This document shows, piece after piece, positions 1 to 7,636 of a stretch of DNA of 11,769 nucleotides (positions are counted from its first letter, which is position 1; every line of letters begins with the position of its first letter). The stretch spans positions 1-11,769 of the forward strand of contig JAOXYB010050458.1 of assembly GCA_028565635.1 (NCBI GenBank), read 5' to 3'. The notes below the pieces were generated by a model, which was not told where the DNA came from, made no database searches, and saw only the letters and a list, made by a program, of their open reading frames with translations. Position numbers and translations under genes: made by a program. The stretch is from Phoronis ovalis. Taxonomy: Eukaryota; Phoronida; Phoronidae.

Positions 1-119
1 GTGACATAGATGGCTTTACAACTAAAGAAACTATATCATATGATGGGCATCTGTCTGCACCAGCAGACCTCTTGTTGAAAAAGATGTCCTTTAAAAATTT
101 AAATCCATGTTTTATCTAG

Positions 120-250
120 GCTCAACGAAACAAAAAGCTCCTTCTACTTCAAGGACAAAAACAAAGAGAAAGACTGAAAAAGAATCATCACAATCTCGCA
201 AAAAGCAAACAAATCCAAAGAAAATGCCAACCCGAAAAAAGAGAAAGTAA
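120..250 (+). CDS. Last coding exon of an unidentified plus-strand gene (basic C-terminal tail)
   Basis: The sequence at 107-119 reads as a pyrimidine-rich splice acceptor ending in TAG. After two bases that complete a split codon, the frame is open from 122 to a TAA at 248-250. The 42 residues are strongly basic and low in complexity, with Lys, Arg, Ser and Thr dominant. They end in KKMPTRKKRK, which looks like a nuclear localisation signal or nucleic-acid-binding tail. The earlier exons lie outside the window, so the family cannot be named. Bases 3-116 are also open in another frame (38 codons, containing ETISYDGHLSAPADLL). No canonical donor joins that frame to this exon, so I treat it as intron. 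A long AT-rich 3'UTR with AATAAA signals follows, which supports a real gene end. Confidence 0.62.
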
Positions 251-925
251 AAATGAAATATTTTATTTAAGTCTGAACACAGAAACTTAAACCTGTCCAG
301 TATTGTTAACTGAATCTCACCAGAAAGGAACTGGTGTTTCTTAGCAACAGTTTAAATTGCAAATATCATATAATTTTACTAGAATCGTGTTATTTGAATT
401 GTTATTATCTAGTACTTCAGCTTTTAATGAACAGTTTTGGAGAAAGCTTACTGTCTGAACATGTATAGTTGTTAAAATCTAGGGTCTGCAATATATTAAT
501 TTTTTGAATACATATAGAGTTCTGCACAAAATTTATTATAATCATGAGCTACATAGCATCAGATTATTTTTGAAATCTACTAGGCAATCAATAATTGACA
601 GCATTTTAACAACTCTATGAGAAACCCAAGATTTTGGAAGTTATCCAACAAATTTGAAAGATGTCTGCACTCACGACCTCTGGTGGAAGCAACTAACCTT
701 GATAATATTTATATTGACATGTCAAGTGGACATAATGTTCTCTTATAGTAAGCTCCCATTCTTAGTTCAGTCTGTAGCTAGTGTATATTAATTTATAATT
801 TATGGATAATTATCTTTAAAACTGTTTTGTTGTACCATTGAATCATGTCTTATACATTATTTATATCTTGCGGAAAGGAAGTACTGTAACTAGAACAATA
901 AAAACTTATTTAAGAATAAAATAAT
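251..925 (+). other. Probable 3'UTR of the plus-strand gene
   Basis: AT-rich non-coding sequence follows the TAA at 248-250 and ends just after two AATAAA hexamers. No other open frame of note lies here on either strand. The convergent CZIB gene stops at 950 and must place its own 3'UTR inside this stretch on the other strand. The best minus-strand signals are TTTATT at 532-537 and TTTAAT at 423-428. Confidence 0.5.
897..920 (+). promoter_or_regulatory. Two poly(A) signals (AATAAA)
   Basis: AATAAA occurs at 897-902 and again at 915-920. Both are on the plus strand, about 650 bases after the stop codon and immediately before the end of the opposing CZIB gene. This is the expected arrangement for cleavage near 920-940. 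Confidence 0.55.
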
Positions 926-949
926 TATTTCCTAAAAGTTCTTTGTCAT

Positions 950-1027
950 TCAAGCTTTCACAAACTTATGCTCTACTTCGTAAACTCCGACTTCTGTGTT
1001 ACCCTTTTCATCATAATCACACCACTC
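950..1027 (-). CDS. CZIB: CZIB coding exon 7 with stop
   Basis: 25 codons and TGA at 952-950, acceptor CATTTAG. It encodes EWCDYDEKGNTEVGVYEVEH and then KFVKA, matching the conserved C-terminus (YDEK, VG-YEV-H-FVK). Confidence 0.95.
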   Translation of the reverse strand, partial: EWCDYDEKGNTEVGVYEVEHKFVKA

Positions 1028-4000
1028 CTAAATGAAAAGACAAATTATTTTTATTTTATATTTATAATAAGGATGTTTAAAGGTTCTATTAAAGAGACGG
1101 CTTGTATTTAGTAAGTGTTAAAGTTGTAAGGACTTCTATTCTGTTGAAGCCATCTATTTTGATTTTAGTAATATAAATGTTGGACTTTATAGTTCGTCAT
1201 TATGCAAGTATTTAGGTCCTGACATACAATTCGGGCAACTTGGTAACCATGTTAAGGGATTCTCCTTAAAGAAGGATTTTAATTATTCTCAAGAAATATA
1301 TATTTATAGCAAATGTTATAATTTAATAAAACTTTAGTTTTTTGGTCTCTAATACAATTGATACTGTGTAACATGTATTAATTTTTTTTAAGGAGCTTCT
1401 TATTAACTAAAATCAGAGCAGGGTCTTTTATCTCTTAGGAAGCACTATACATGCAGTGGGCTACTATTTAAGGGAGGGATTCTATCTATACAATGACTTT
1501 ATTATTATTATTTCATTTGAGTGGCACTGTACAGTAATAAGCAGGAGTCTCTCTTAAGAGACTCCTTTTCCTGGGGTACATAGTTTAGCATATTATTTTA
1601 TCATATACCTTTTCTGTAAGCTCCACTTCAGAAAATACTGTATTTGATTCAGTTGCTTGTGCTGTAAATCCCACCTGCAAATAATTAAAAATAATTGCAA
1701 GTCAATAATATAATTGCACAATTTTTGCTGCTTATCCTATCCTTATATATAGGATATGCAGTATTGTTATAGTCCTTGGCGTGGCAATGTAAACAATGAA
1801 AAATATGTAGGAATTTACCTTTTTTAGCTAATAAGGATGAAAAAAGTGCAGGCAATAAGAATATTAAGTAGAAACGGAAATATATCTAATGTGATTTTCA
1901 ATTGTGACTTGTAGTTTTGAAGAAATATGCAATTAACGATATTTTGGTAAATGTATCAATTCATTAGTTCTTTTTATTTAGCGCTGTTTTTATATTTGTA
2001 AATATTCTGAGTGCGTGTAAGGAACGTGGTTATTTTTAAGGTATGTAAGGTTTAAATTGTCCCATACCTTTAGAAATAATTATAAATTTACGTTAATCTT
2101 TTGAAATGTATCTAGTCTGTAACGATAACATCTAGAAGATGCAGAATAAGTCTTTTATGCGGTAGTAGATGAGAAATAAGTTATCTAATAAATGTGATTT
2201 TTTTTGTTTGAGCCTTCATGAAGAAGTTACATGTAATTAAAGTTGGATGAATATGTAATTCTTTGCCTTTGCCTGATCGAATATTACATCATTAAAGGAA
2301 TTTGCTTTTTGGGAGTGTCCCTTAGTAAAGTTCATGTTATGCAATGTTATTTTGAACAACACTGTATGATAATATTACAGTATTATACACTAGTTACCTT
2401 AAATTTGTGGAACCTACAAGAAGTACACCATGACAATGCATTTGCATATTCATTTGGTGCAAACTTTAAGATGATATTATAGTAATATATTATATGCATT
2501 GGCTGCTTATGCATAATTTACCCTTGGTGAGAAATCTGTAGGTTCTAACCCTCGACAATCGAATGTTACCATTGACTTGAACTCCCCACTATCTTCTACT
2601 GTGTATGGCCTAATGCTGTCTGCCAATATATCTACAATGCATTTAATGATGTCAATTAATATAACTGTTGGTAAATGTTCTTTACAATTAAAGCCAGTAT
2701 AAACAACATTTGGCATATAATAAACAAATGACATTTCACATATTATTCAGTTTTAGTAATTAGTTACAGGTTTTACATTCTTTGATACAATCTAATTTAA
2801 TTTTAAATGTGTACCAAATTATTAAAATATAGTGTAATTGCATTTGAAATACGATTTAAGATGTGCTGAAAATGAAGAGGTTAATTGAGAATATCTCTAA
2901 TTAATTTTTTCATTGACATAATTCTAAGTTGAAGAAAACATGTTGCAGAAAATCTTATACATAGATTATAATTATTCCATTAACCTATCGAATTTTCTCT
3001 TGAACATAATTTACACTTCACGACCAAGCTAGCATGTCCTCGTCCTCCCTTCAGTGGTGAAGTCTCCTACAATTAGCAAAAGCATCATGGCTGTATACAT
3101 ACATGTAAACAACAAAATGTATTTCTAGTCTTTTTAAATAAATTATGTTAAATTTTAAAGAAAACTGAAAAGTTGGAGTCTCAGCTATATGAAATTATAG
3201 TTCTGATCTATATAAAAAGCATAGACTGATGTGAACAATATGTTACTTTGCTACTTGGGCTTCATACCCCAACCAAATATTTAGTACTTGTTTACAAATT
3301 TTGCGGGATGAGAATGTTTTCTCAGAATCGTACCCTAACAAGGAGAAGTTTTTAACAACAGTGTGACCCTAACACAGTGTTATTCCTTCAAAAAAAATAT
3401 CCCTTTTCATTAATTAAATAACACGTCAATCGCATGAAAAATTTACCTTTTCACGCAAAAAAAAAATTTTTAAAGTCGTGCGTATCATACCCCATTTATA
3501 CTGTCATCTCCCAGATAGCAGGTCCCAATGTGCATAACATAAGTATTTTATAGCTGTGTGCAACTTATATGATACTCACTGAAAGTGTTAAGTATTGGTA
3601 ATGGTCAGGCTGGTCTCCACAGTTCGCACATTTTAGCTAAAATATAGTAAACACACTTTTAGCTGTAATAAGCATCCAACTTGGTCAACACCAAGAATTC
3701 ATCATACCTTTAAGACATTGAAACACACTAGGTTATATTTTCTAAAGGTGGCCACAACTAAACTTGTTCATATTAATACTGTACAATGACAATATATAAA
3801 AATAAAATTTTATATATCATTTGCAAATTCAAATAATAATAGGTACAAGTTAAAACATTGTTAATACAAATTTAATTTTTTGTCATAAGGGCACTTCTGA
3901 CATAACTAAATTAAACACACATTTTTTTTTACTATGCCATAGATTGTCATAGTATGCCAAAGACACTTTTAGCATGTGGGGCTGACTGGGCAGGATGTAC

Positions 4001-5950
4001 CATTGGTATGGAGTAACTTTTACAGCTTCTGTGATGTATCAAGAGATCTGTTATAAAGGTATATTGTCAGTCTTAACGTAAATAACATAAAAAATCTCAT
4101 AAAACATTCGATTAAAACTAGAATGTGTACTATCGAATGGCGACACCAAGTATAAAGCTTCCAACACAAAGTTTTTGACATTGTAGTCATTTCCAACTCA
4201 AAAAAAAATATAAAGAATAAAAAAGTAAAACTGTAATGATGATATAGGAATTTTTAAAAAAATTTACCAAAACCGGAATTGAGCCATTGACCTTTAGATA
4301 TTCAGCCTAAAGCTCTTGCAACTAAGCTATTTTTCCAGCCATATAATCAATCATATTAGTCTCGCGATATCAGCATATTGTAACATAACTGCATGCAACC
4401 GAGTTTCGTTGGATATCTTATCCATTCGTATTGGGTCCCAAGTTCTACATACCATGCCCCAGATAGGGGTGTGTGGCACAGGCTTAAAACGAGACCCTCT
4501 CTCAAACCCACTACATCTACCCTGCCATAAAATCGGTTTGCTTCACTTTCTTTGACTCTGCTAAAAAAGCTGATTGCTCATTTTATATGTATTGGAAAAC
4601 TGGTTTACTTTTTAGTCAAAAACTAGATCAACTCAACTTATTTGTTCAAAAAACCAGGTCCACTCTGCTAATATAATCAAAATCTGGATCAAGTCTGCTA
4701 ATTTGCTTAAAAAACGGATCCTCTCCGCTAATTTGCTCAAAAAATTGGATCCACTGTTGCAGCACATCCTATATGTAGACGGAATCCAGTTATCCTGAGT
4801 TCCTCCGGGACCATCATGACCGCAGTATATATTATTAAAGTAAGAGCTGGGAGACATATAAAGAAACATGACTTTGATTTGTTGATTTCAGTCGTCACTT
4901 AATTGGCAGCATGCAATTTGCTGCTTTCCGTCATCACTCGGAAAGTGTAATTGCTAAGCAAACAGGAAGTTTGTGGTGCCACCTTATCTAATATGATGTG
5001 TATATAGTTGTTTGTAGTGGGATCAAACTCGGAAATAGTCATTTCTAGCAATGCTTTGTGCGGTCCAGTATCAACTATCCTTAAGGCATTGTGGCTCCAG
5101 GGGGGCAGTCAATATGAAAGTGGGTACGCATGTTCCAACAAAATTTCGCATGAAAGGGTATATGTTTTTCGAACCGCCGGCACGTAACGTGCTTAGGGTC
5201 TGTTTTTTGGATAAAATCACGAAAAGGGGTGGTTTTTTGGAGGTATGACACTTCCTTAGGGGTGTATTTTTTATAAAAACTCACTTCCTTAGGGGTGTAT
5301 TTTTTGCAGAATTTCACTTCGTTATTATAGGGGCTTTTTTGAAAAGCCAAGTTGGAACATGGGTACCCTTTGCGATGTCCAGTATCAACAATCCTTAAAT
5401 CATTGTTGGTACTGAACCATGCAAAGGATTGTGTGAATTGGACAACCAATGCAACAACTGTATGGTTTCCAACTTGTGGTTTGAAGCTATAATAATTGTT
5501 AAAGTTATGACTTATGCCACTTATGGGGTTGTTTGATTCATTTTTATAGCCTATAGGTGCTTATTTTTAACAATTTAAGTTATTTTGACACTTTTGGGGT
5601 ACAGTTGGTCCGATAACTTTACCTTTAGTGACACACACCCATCCACAACGTAATTGAGATATCCCCAGAGACTAGGATTCACCCAAGACAGCTCTACTAA
5701 AAGTTACTGTATTTAGTTTTAACTTGGATTGTTTACCTTCAAGTACCATCGAAAATCTTCCCCTTCCGGGGCCAAGTTTGTCACATTCCTAAGATCAGCC
5801 TTAAATTGTAGGGCTATTTTCTGAAACAAAGATTTGAATTCGCTGTTAGGACGCTGACATACATCATGTCATTAAATTACAGCTACAAAAATCTTTCAGA
5901 AAAATAAAGTTAGTGTTAAGTCGATAAGGAACACGTCTACCTACCACCAT
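950..5950 (-). CDS. CZIB: CZIB (C1orf123/DUF866), CXXC zinc-binding protein, complete, 7 coding exons
   Basis: Joined coding exons, in transcription order: 5950-5945, 5820-5737, 3636-3580, 3066-2985, 2631-2522, 1674-1609, 1027-950. They give 160 codons, the length of the human protein. All six introns are GT..AG with matching phases; intron 4 splits one codon and the others fall between codons. Diagnostic stretches are TNLAPEGEDFRWYLK, SPLKGGRGHAS, CRGLEPTDF, and YEVEHKFVKA at the C-terminus. The two zinc-ligand pairs are present at C33-A-N-C36 and C67-K-L-C70. The family is small, single-domain and conserved across eukaryotes; it binds zinc through these CXXC pairs and its cellular role is poorly defined. 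It has no signal peptide or membrane segment, so a soluble intracellular protein is expected. The start at 5950 has a good context (A at -3, G at +4). It converges on the plus-strand gene at 120-250. Confidence 0.97.
1028..1608 (-). other. CZIB intron 6
   Basis: 581 bp, AT-rich and without coding signs. The one structure is a perfect 10-bp hairpin at 1543-1566, close to the donor side. Confidence 0.8.
1543..1566. repeat. Perfect 10-bp hairpin with 4-base loop
   Basis: AGGAGTCTCT (1543-1552), loop CTTA, AGAGACTCCT (1557-1566). The arms are exact complements. In the CZIB pre-mRNA it sits about 43 bases downstream of the exon 6 donor. No T-run or other context suggests a function. Confidence 0.6.
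1609..1674 (-). CDS. CZIB: CZIB coding exon 6
   Basis: 22 whole codons, acceptor TTTGCAG and donor GTATAT. It encodes VGFTAQATESNTVFSEVELT and then EK, aligning with the human GFAAEG..SGTAFSDINLQEK segment. Confidence 0.94.
1675..2521 (-). other. CZIB intron 5
   Basis: 847 bp. Beyond the splice sites only small AT-rich dyads are visible, such as TATCCT/AGGATA near 1736-1756. The plus-strand frame at 2243-2482 has no gene-like composition. Confidence 0.75.
2522..2631 (-). CDS. CZIB: CZIB coding exon 5
   Basis: Two bases complete the split codon, then 36 codons follow. Included are ILADSIRPYTVEDSGEFKS and the family hallmark FDCRGLEPTDFSP. Donor GTAAAT; the acceptor (TTGTAG) has a poor pyrimidine tract, but frame and homology fix the border. 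Confidence 0.95.
2632..2984 (-). other. CZIB intron 4
   Basis: 353 bp of AT-rich sequence, with nothing recognised apart from the GT..AG ends. Confidence 0.75.
2985..3066 (-). CDS. CZIB: CZIB coding exon 4 (second CXXC pair)
   Basis: 27 codons plus one base, donor GTTAAT. It encodes the LKGGRG loop and the second Cys-x-x-Cys (KCKLC), and ends in phase 1. The last G joins AT of the next exon to make Asp77. Confidence 0.95.
3067..3579 (-). other. CZIB intron 3
   Basis: 513 bp. It contains homopolymer A runs near 3390 and 3460 and two CCCTAAC words near 3331-3375. There is no gene or clear repeat. Confidence 0.75.
3580..3636 (-). CDS. CZIB: CZIB coding exon 3 (first CXXC pair)
   Basis: 19 whole codons, acceptor ending TTTTAG and donor GTGAGT. 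It encodes LKCANCGDQPDHYQYLTLS and so supplies the first Cys-x-x-Cys. The Asp-Lys-Trp of the human protein is Asp-His-Tyr here. Confidence 0.93.
4264..4336 (-). pseudogene. tRNA-Phe(GAA)-like pseudogene or SINE head
   Basis: Read on the minus strand, 73 bases align without gaps to the eukaryotic tRNA-Phe pattern. The A box TAGCTTAGTTGCAAGAGC is at 4329-4312. The anticodon stem TTAGG/TCTAA closes a 7-base loop CTGAATA, giving U33 and anticodon GAA. The B box GGCTCAATTCC is at 4285-4275. The acceptor stem does not close (5' GGAAAAA against a 3' end of TTTTGGTA) and the T stem has a mismatch, so a functional tRNA is unlikely. A run of seven T on that strand (4262-4256) follows directly and would act as a Pol III terminator. 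No SINE body was recognised. It lies in sense orientation in CZIB intron 2. Confidence 0.72.
4611..4761. repeat. Minisatellite, five units of 30-31 bp
   Basis: Units start at 4611, 4641, 4672, 4702 and 4732. Each has the form TTTG-T-CAAAAA-..-GGATC-ACTCTGCTAA with many substitutions. A weaker sixth unit may lie at 4581-4610. The period is a multiple of three, so the minus strand reads a repeating 10-residue pattern (such as FLSKLAERIR). I regard that as a by-product rather than a gene. Confidence 0.8.
5054..5406. repeat. Element with flanking direct repeats, inverted repeats and internal 33-bp tandem units
   Basis: Three nested layers are visible. The outer layer is direct copies of about 39 bp at 5054-5092 and 5368-5406, about 33 of 39 identical, both containing GTCCAGTATCAAC. 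The middle layer is inverted arms of 18 bp at 5122-5139 and 5351-5368 with one mismatch. The inner layer is tandem units starting near 5186, 5218, 5249, 5282 and 5315, period 31-33; the 5249 and 5282 units share CACTTCCTTAGGGGTGTATT. The minus strand is open across the whole stretch (5449-5081, 122 codons) with an 11-residue repeat built on KKYTPKEVS. It lies in CZIB intron 2 in the same sense as the gene. It looks like a non-autonomous mobile element. I know no protein family for the frame and cannot say it is translated. Confidence 0.65.
5737..5820 (-). CDS. CZIB: CZIB coding exon 2
   Basis: 28 whole codons, acceptor TTTGTTTCAG and donor GTAAAC. It encodes KIALQFKADLRNVTN and then APEGEDFRWYLK, the conserved N-terminal beta-strand region. 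Confidence 0.95.
5945..5950 (-). CDS. CZIB: CZIB coding exon 1 (6 coding bases: Met-Val)
   Basis: ATG GTG is followed at once by the donor GTAGGT at 5944-5939. Only two codons lie in this exon, and the next begins KIALQF, matching the human start M-G-KIALQL. The alternative donor after ATG alone (GTGGTA) is possible but weaker. Intron 1 is 124 bp. Confidence 0.85.
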
Positions 5951-6303
5951 CTTGGAAACTCTCACAACCGATAACAACAAAATATTTTAGGAAAAAAATG
6001 ATATTAAGGTTATACATGACTTTGAATTATTTCATGCAAAACCATAATAACAGTTGACACATTTTATTTTAGATGCATCTGGGAAATAAAGCGTATGCTT
6101 TTTGCAAGAAAAACCCTCTCCGAAATTGACCAAGTTTTAAATAGGTCAAAGGAATCCCCATCATGTGACACCAAGCGGTTATTGTGGTTGGCAAACATTA
6201 ATTTTACAAACAGCATATTTCTTCGTGCTGTATTTCGAAATGATTGTTATATCATACTCATTTTTGTCAGGTGTCAACGAAGTCCTTTTCACCATTAGTT
6301 TAA
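5951..6303. other. CZIB upstream and 5'UTR region
   Basis: Sequence upstream of the CZIB start. No TATA box is evident. The plus strand has an open frame at 6095-6298, 67 codons from ATG, preceded by the acceptor-like ATTTTATTTTAG ending at 6073. It becomes rich in Ile, Phe and Arg, and no family is recognised, so I do not call a gene there. Confidence 0.4.
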
Positions 6304-6416
6304 CTATACTTCGAAAACTATACTGGTAATATCCTCACAGAATTCCAACATTTCACCTCCGTCACAGATTTGTAACAATTCCTGCACATAATTGTTAACA
6401 GTGGCTATGAAACGAT
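6304..6416 (-). CDS. Candidate terminal exon of an unidentified small gene
   Basis: After the acceptor CTTCGCTCAAG, two bases complete a codon. Then 36 codons run to TAG at 6306-6304. The peptide includes RFIATVNNYVQELLQICD, GEMLEF and CEDITSIVFEV, with amphipathic helical character and protein-like composition. A possible 19-base exon upstream (6557-6539) ends in the phase this exon needs. I do not recognise the family. Chance openness of this length in AT-rich DNA is possible. The gene would sit between SNX3 and CZIB on the same strand. Confidence 0.28.
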
Positions 6417-6538
6417 CTTGAGCGAAGTGTAAGAATCATGGAAAGTTGTGATAAACTCTGAGATGCCAAATACAAAATACGAAATTTTGTAATATTTAAT
6501 TTAAAAGTATTTAAATCAGGAATAAACAATTATTATAC

Positions 6539-6557
6539 CTTTGCAATCCAAGATAAT
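6539..6557 (-). CDS. Candidate 19-base microexon upstream of the 6304-6416 exon
   Basis: Acceptor TTTCATCGTTACAG, then ATTATCTTGGATTGCAAAG, then donor GTATAA. It gives IILDCK plus one base, phase-compatible with 6416-6304 across a 122-bp intron. Short exons with matching sites arise easily by chance, and no upstream start exon was found. Confidence 0.15.
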
Positions 6558-7530
6558 CTGTAACGATGAAATATAGGTGAGTAAAAACGAACTAAACAGC
6601 TTTAAAATGGATTTAGTGCATTTTAATCATCGACCTTTACATGAATATCACAAGCAGAAGAATAATACGCTGTAGTGTTTGTATTTTACAAAACACTAGT
6701 TAATACAGGTTCTACATTACAAAAATTGTCAAGATTATATACATACGAGTATTGACAATAACTACAGAAACAATATGTTAAGTGGGTGTACTTGATGTTA
6801 GTACTCAGGGCTGTTCCACTTTGTACGGGAGCAAAGGAAGGCACTTCAATAAAAGAAATATAGGGGTGGGTTTCTAATTAATTCAGGAAGTATAATAGTA
6901 CGAAATAAAGCATTAAATATATTATGAGTGTTCTTCTAAAAAGTGCCCCCTCCCCCCCCCCTGTACAAATAAAAACAGATACAAAGTGCTTGCTTTAAGT
7001 AAAGTAAGATAATGTAATATAAATTAAGTCCAGCATATGATCAAATGCATTGTAGTATACAATCGCTGGCCCAGTGAAATTAACTGCAACCTATTGACAC
7101 AGTTTGTAGAAGTCTCTCATTAAACAAAATGCATTTCATTAATTAAAGTGAGTGCAACTAACAGTTAGTTTCAAATATCGTTAACCTAATTGCTAAATTT
7201 CTATTTGCAGAAACAAGCTAGAAAGAACTAAAAACAAGTTGAGCTTAACACATTTTTCTTTCAATGTTGCTATACTGTTTTCCACAAAAATTATAAAACC
7301 TTGAATCCATTCTGATGAAATATTTAAAACAATTTTTACTATACATTTTTGAGCCATACATAATAAGATTAACGGCCATTGACTACATTACGTTCCTTCA
7401 AAAAATTTCGACAAGATTAAATTTCACTGATTTCTTTTGCATCCAGATTATTTAAACTTTCATTTCACAATGATCATAATTAACTTTTATAAGTATTAGT
7501 TGCTAGTATCTGTCCCTAGATGTCTTAATT
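6558..7530. other. Region downstream of SNX3, including its probable 3'UTR
   Basis: No gene recognised. No AATAAA or ATTAAA for the minus strand lies within 500 bases after the SNX3 stop. The nearest ATTAAA equivalent is TTTAAT at 6495-6500, so the SNX3 3'UTR may be about 1 kb or may use a variant signal. A C-rich tract lies at 6946-6961. Confidence 0.4.
6946..6961. repeat. Poly-C tract (C5-T-C10)
   Basis: Fifteen cytosines broken by a single T in otherwise AT-rich DNA. In an SNX3 transcript extending this far it would be a G-run. Confidence 0.85.
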
Positions 7531-7636
7531 TTATGTTGTACGCACTTTTCCAGGCACATAATTCTTATCAATTACTGGCTCTTGTAAGAACATGTGTAGA
7601 CATTTTTCGTTTTGAGCCAGTGGATGACCAGCCACT
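7531..7636 (-). CDS. SNX3: SNX3 exon 4 with stop
   Basis: One base completes Lys124, then 34 codons and TAA at 7533-7531; acceptor TTCTATTGCAG. It encodes VAGHPLAQNEKCLHMFLQ, then EPVIDKNYVPGKVRTT. Confidence 0.95.

Larger units (their letters stand above)
3637..5736 (-). other. CZIB intron 2, repeat-rich
   Basis: 2.1 kb, the largest intron of the gene. It holds the tRNA-Phe-like pseudogene (4264-4336), the 30-bp minisatellite (4611-4761), and the inverted-repeat-bounded element with 33-bp units (5054-5406). The parts at 3637-4260 and 5450-5736 show nothing recognisable. Confidence 0.8.

Noticed and set aside
2507-2734. 75-codon minus-strand open frame read as its own gene
   Set aside because: Only its second half (2631-2522) is coding, as CZIB exon 5. 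The first half is intron read-through.
3331-3375. CCCTAAC words as telomere-like repeats
   Set aside because: Only two isolated copies, no tandem array.
4633-4869. 78-codon minus-strand frame with FLSKLA repeats
   Set aside because: It is the minisatellite read in frame, with no conserved start or domain.
5081-5449. 122-codon minus-strand frame as a genuine protein gene
   Set aside because: It coincides with a tandem-repeat element whose period is a multiple of three, which keeps a frame open without selection. No family recognised.
6095-6298. 67-codon plus-strand frame after an acceptor-like site
   Set aside because: No homology recognised, composition drifts to Ile/Phe/Arg, and no matching donor or upstream exon.
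6700-6900. Minus-strand open stretch of over 50 codons containing VPSFAPVQSGTALST
   Set aside because: No start, no splice sites in phase, Cys/Tyr-rich AT-biased end. It may be a repeat fragment but cannot be supported from one copy.
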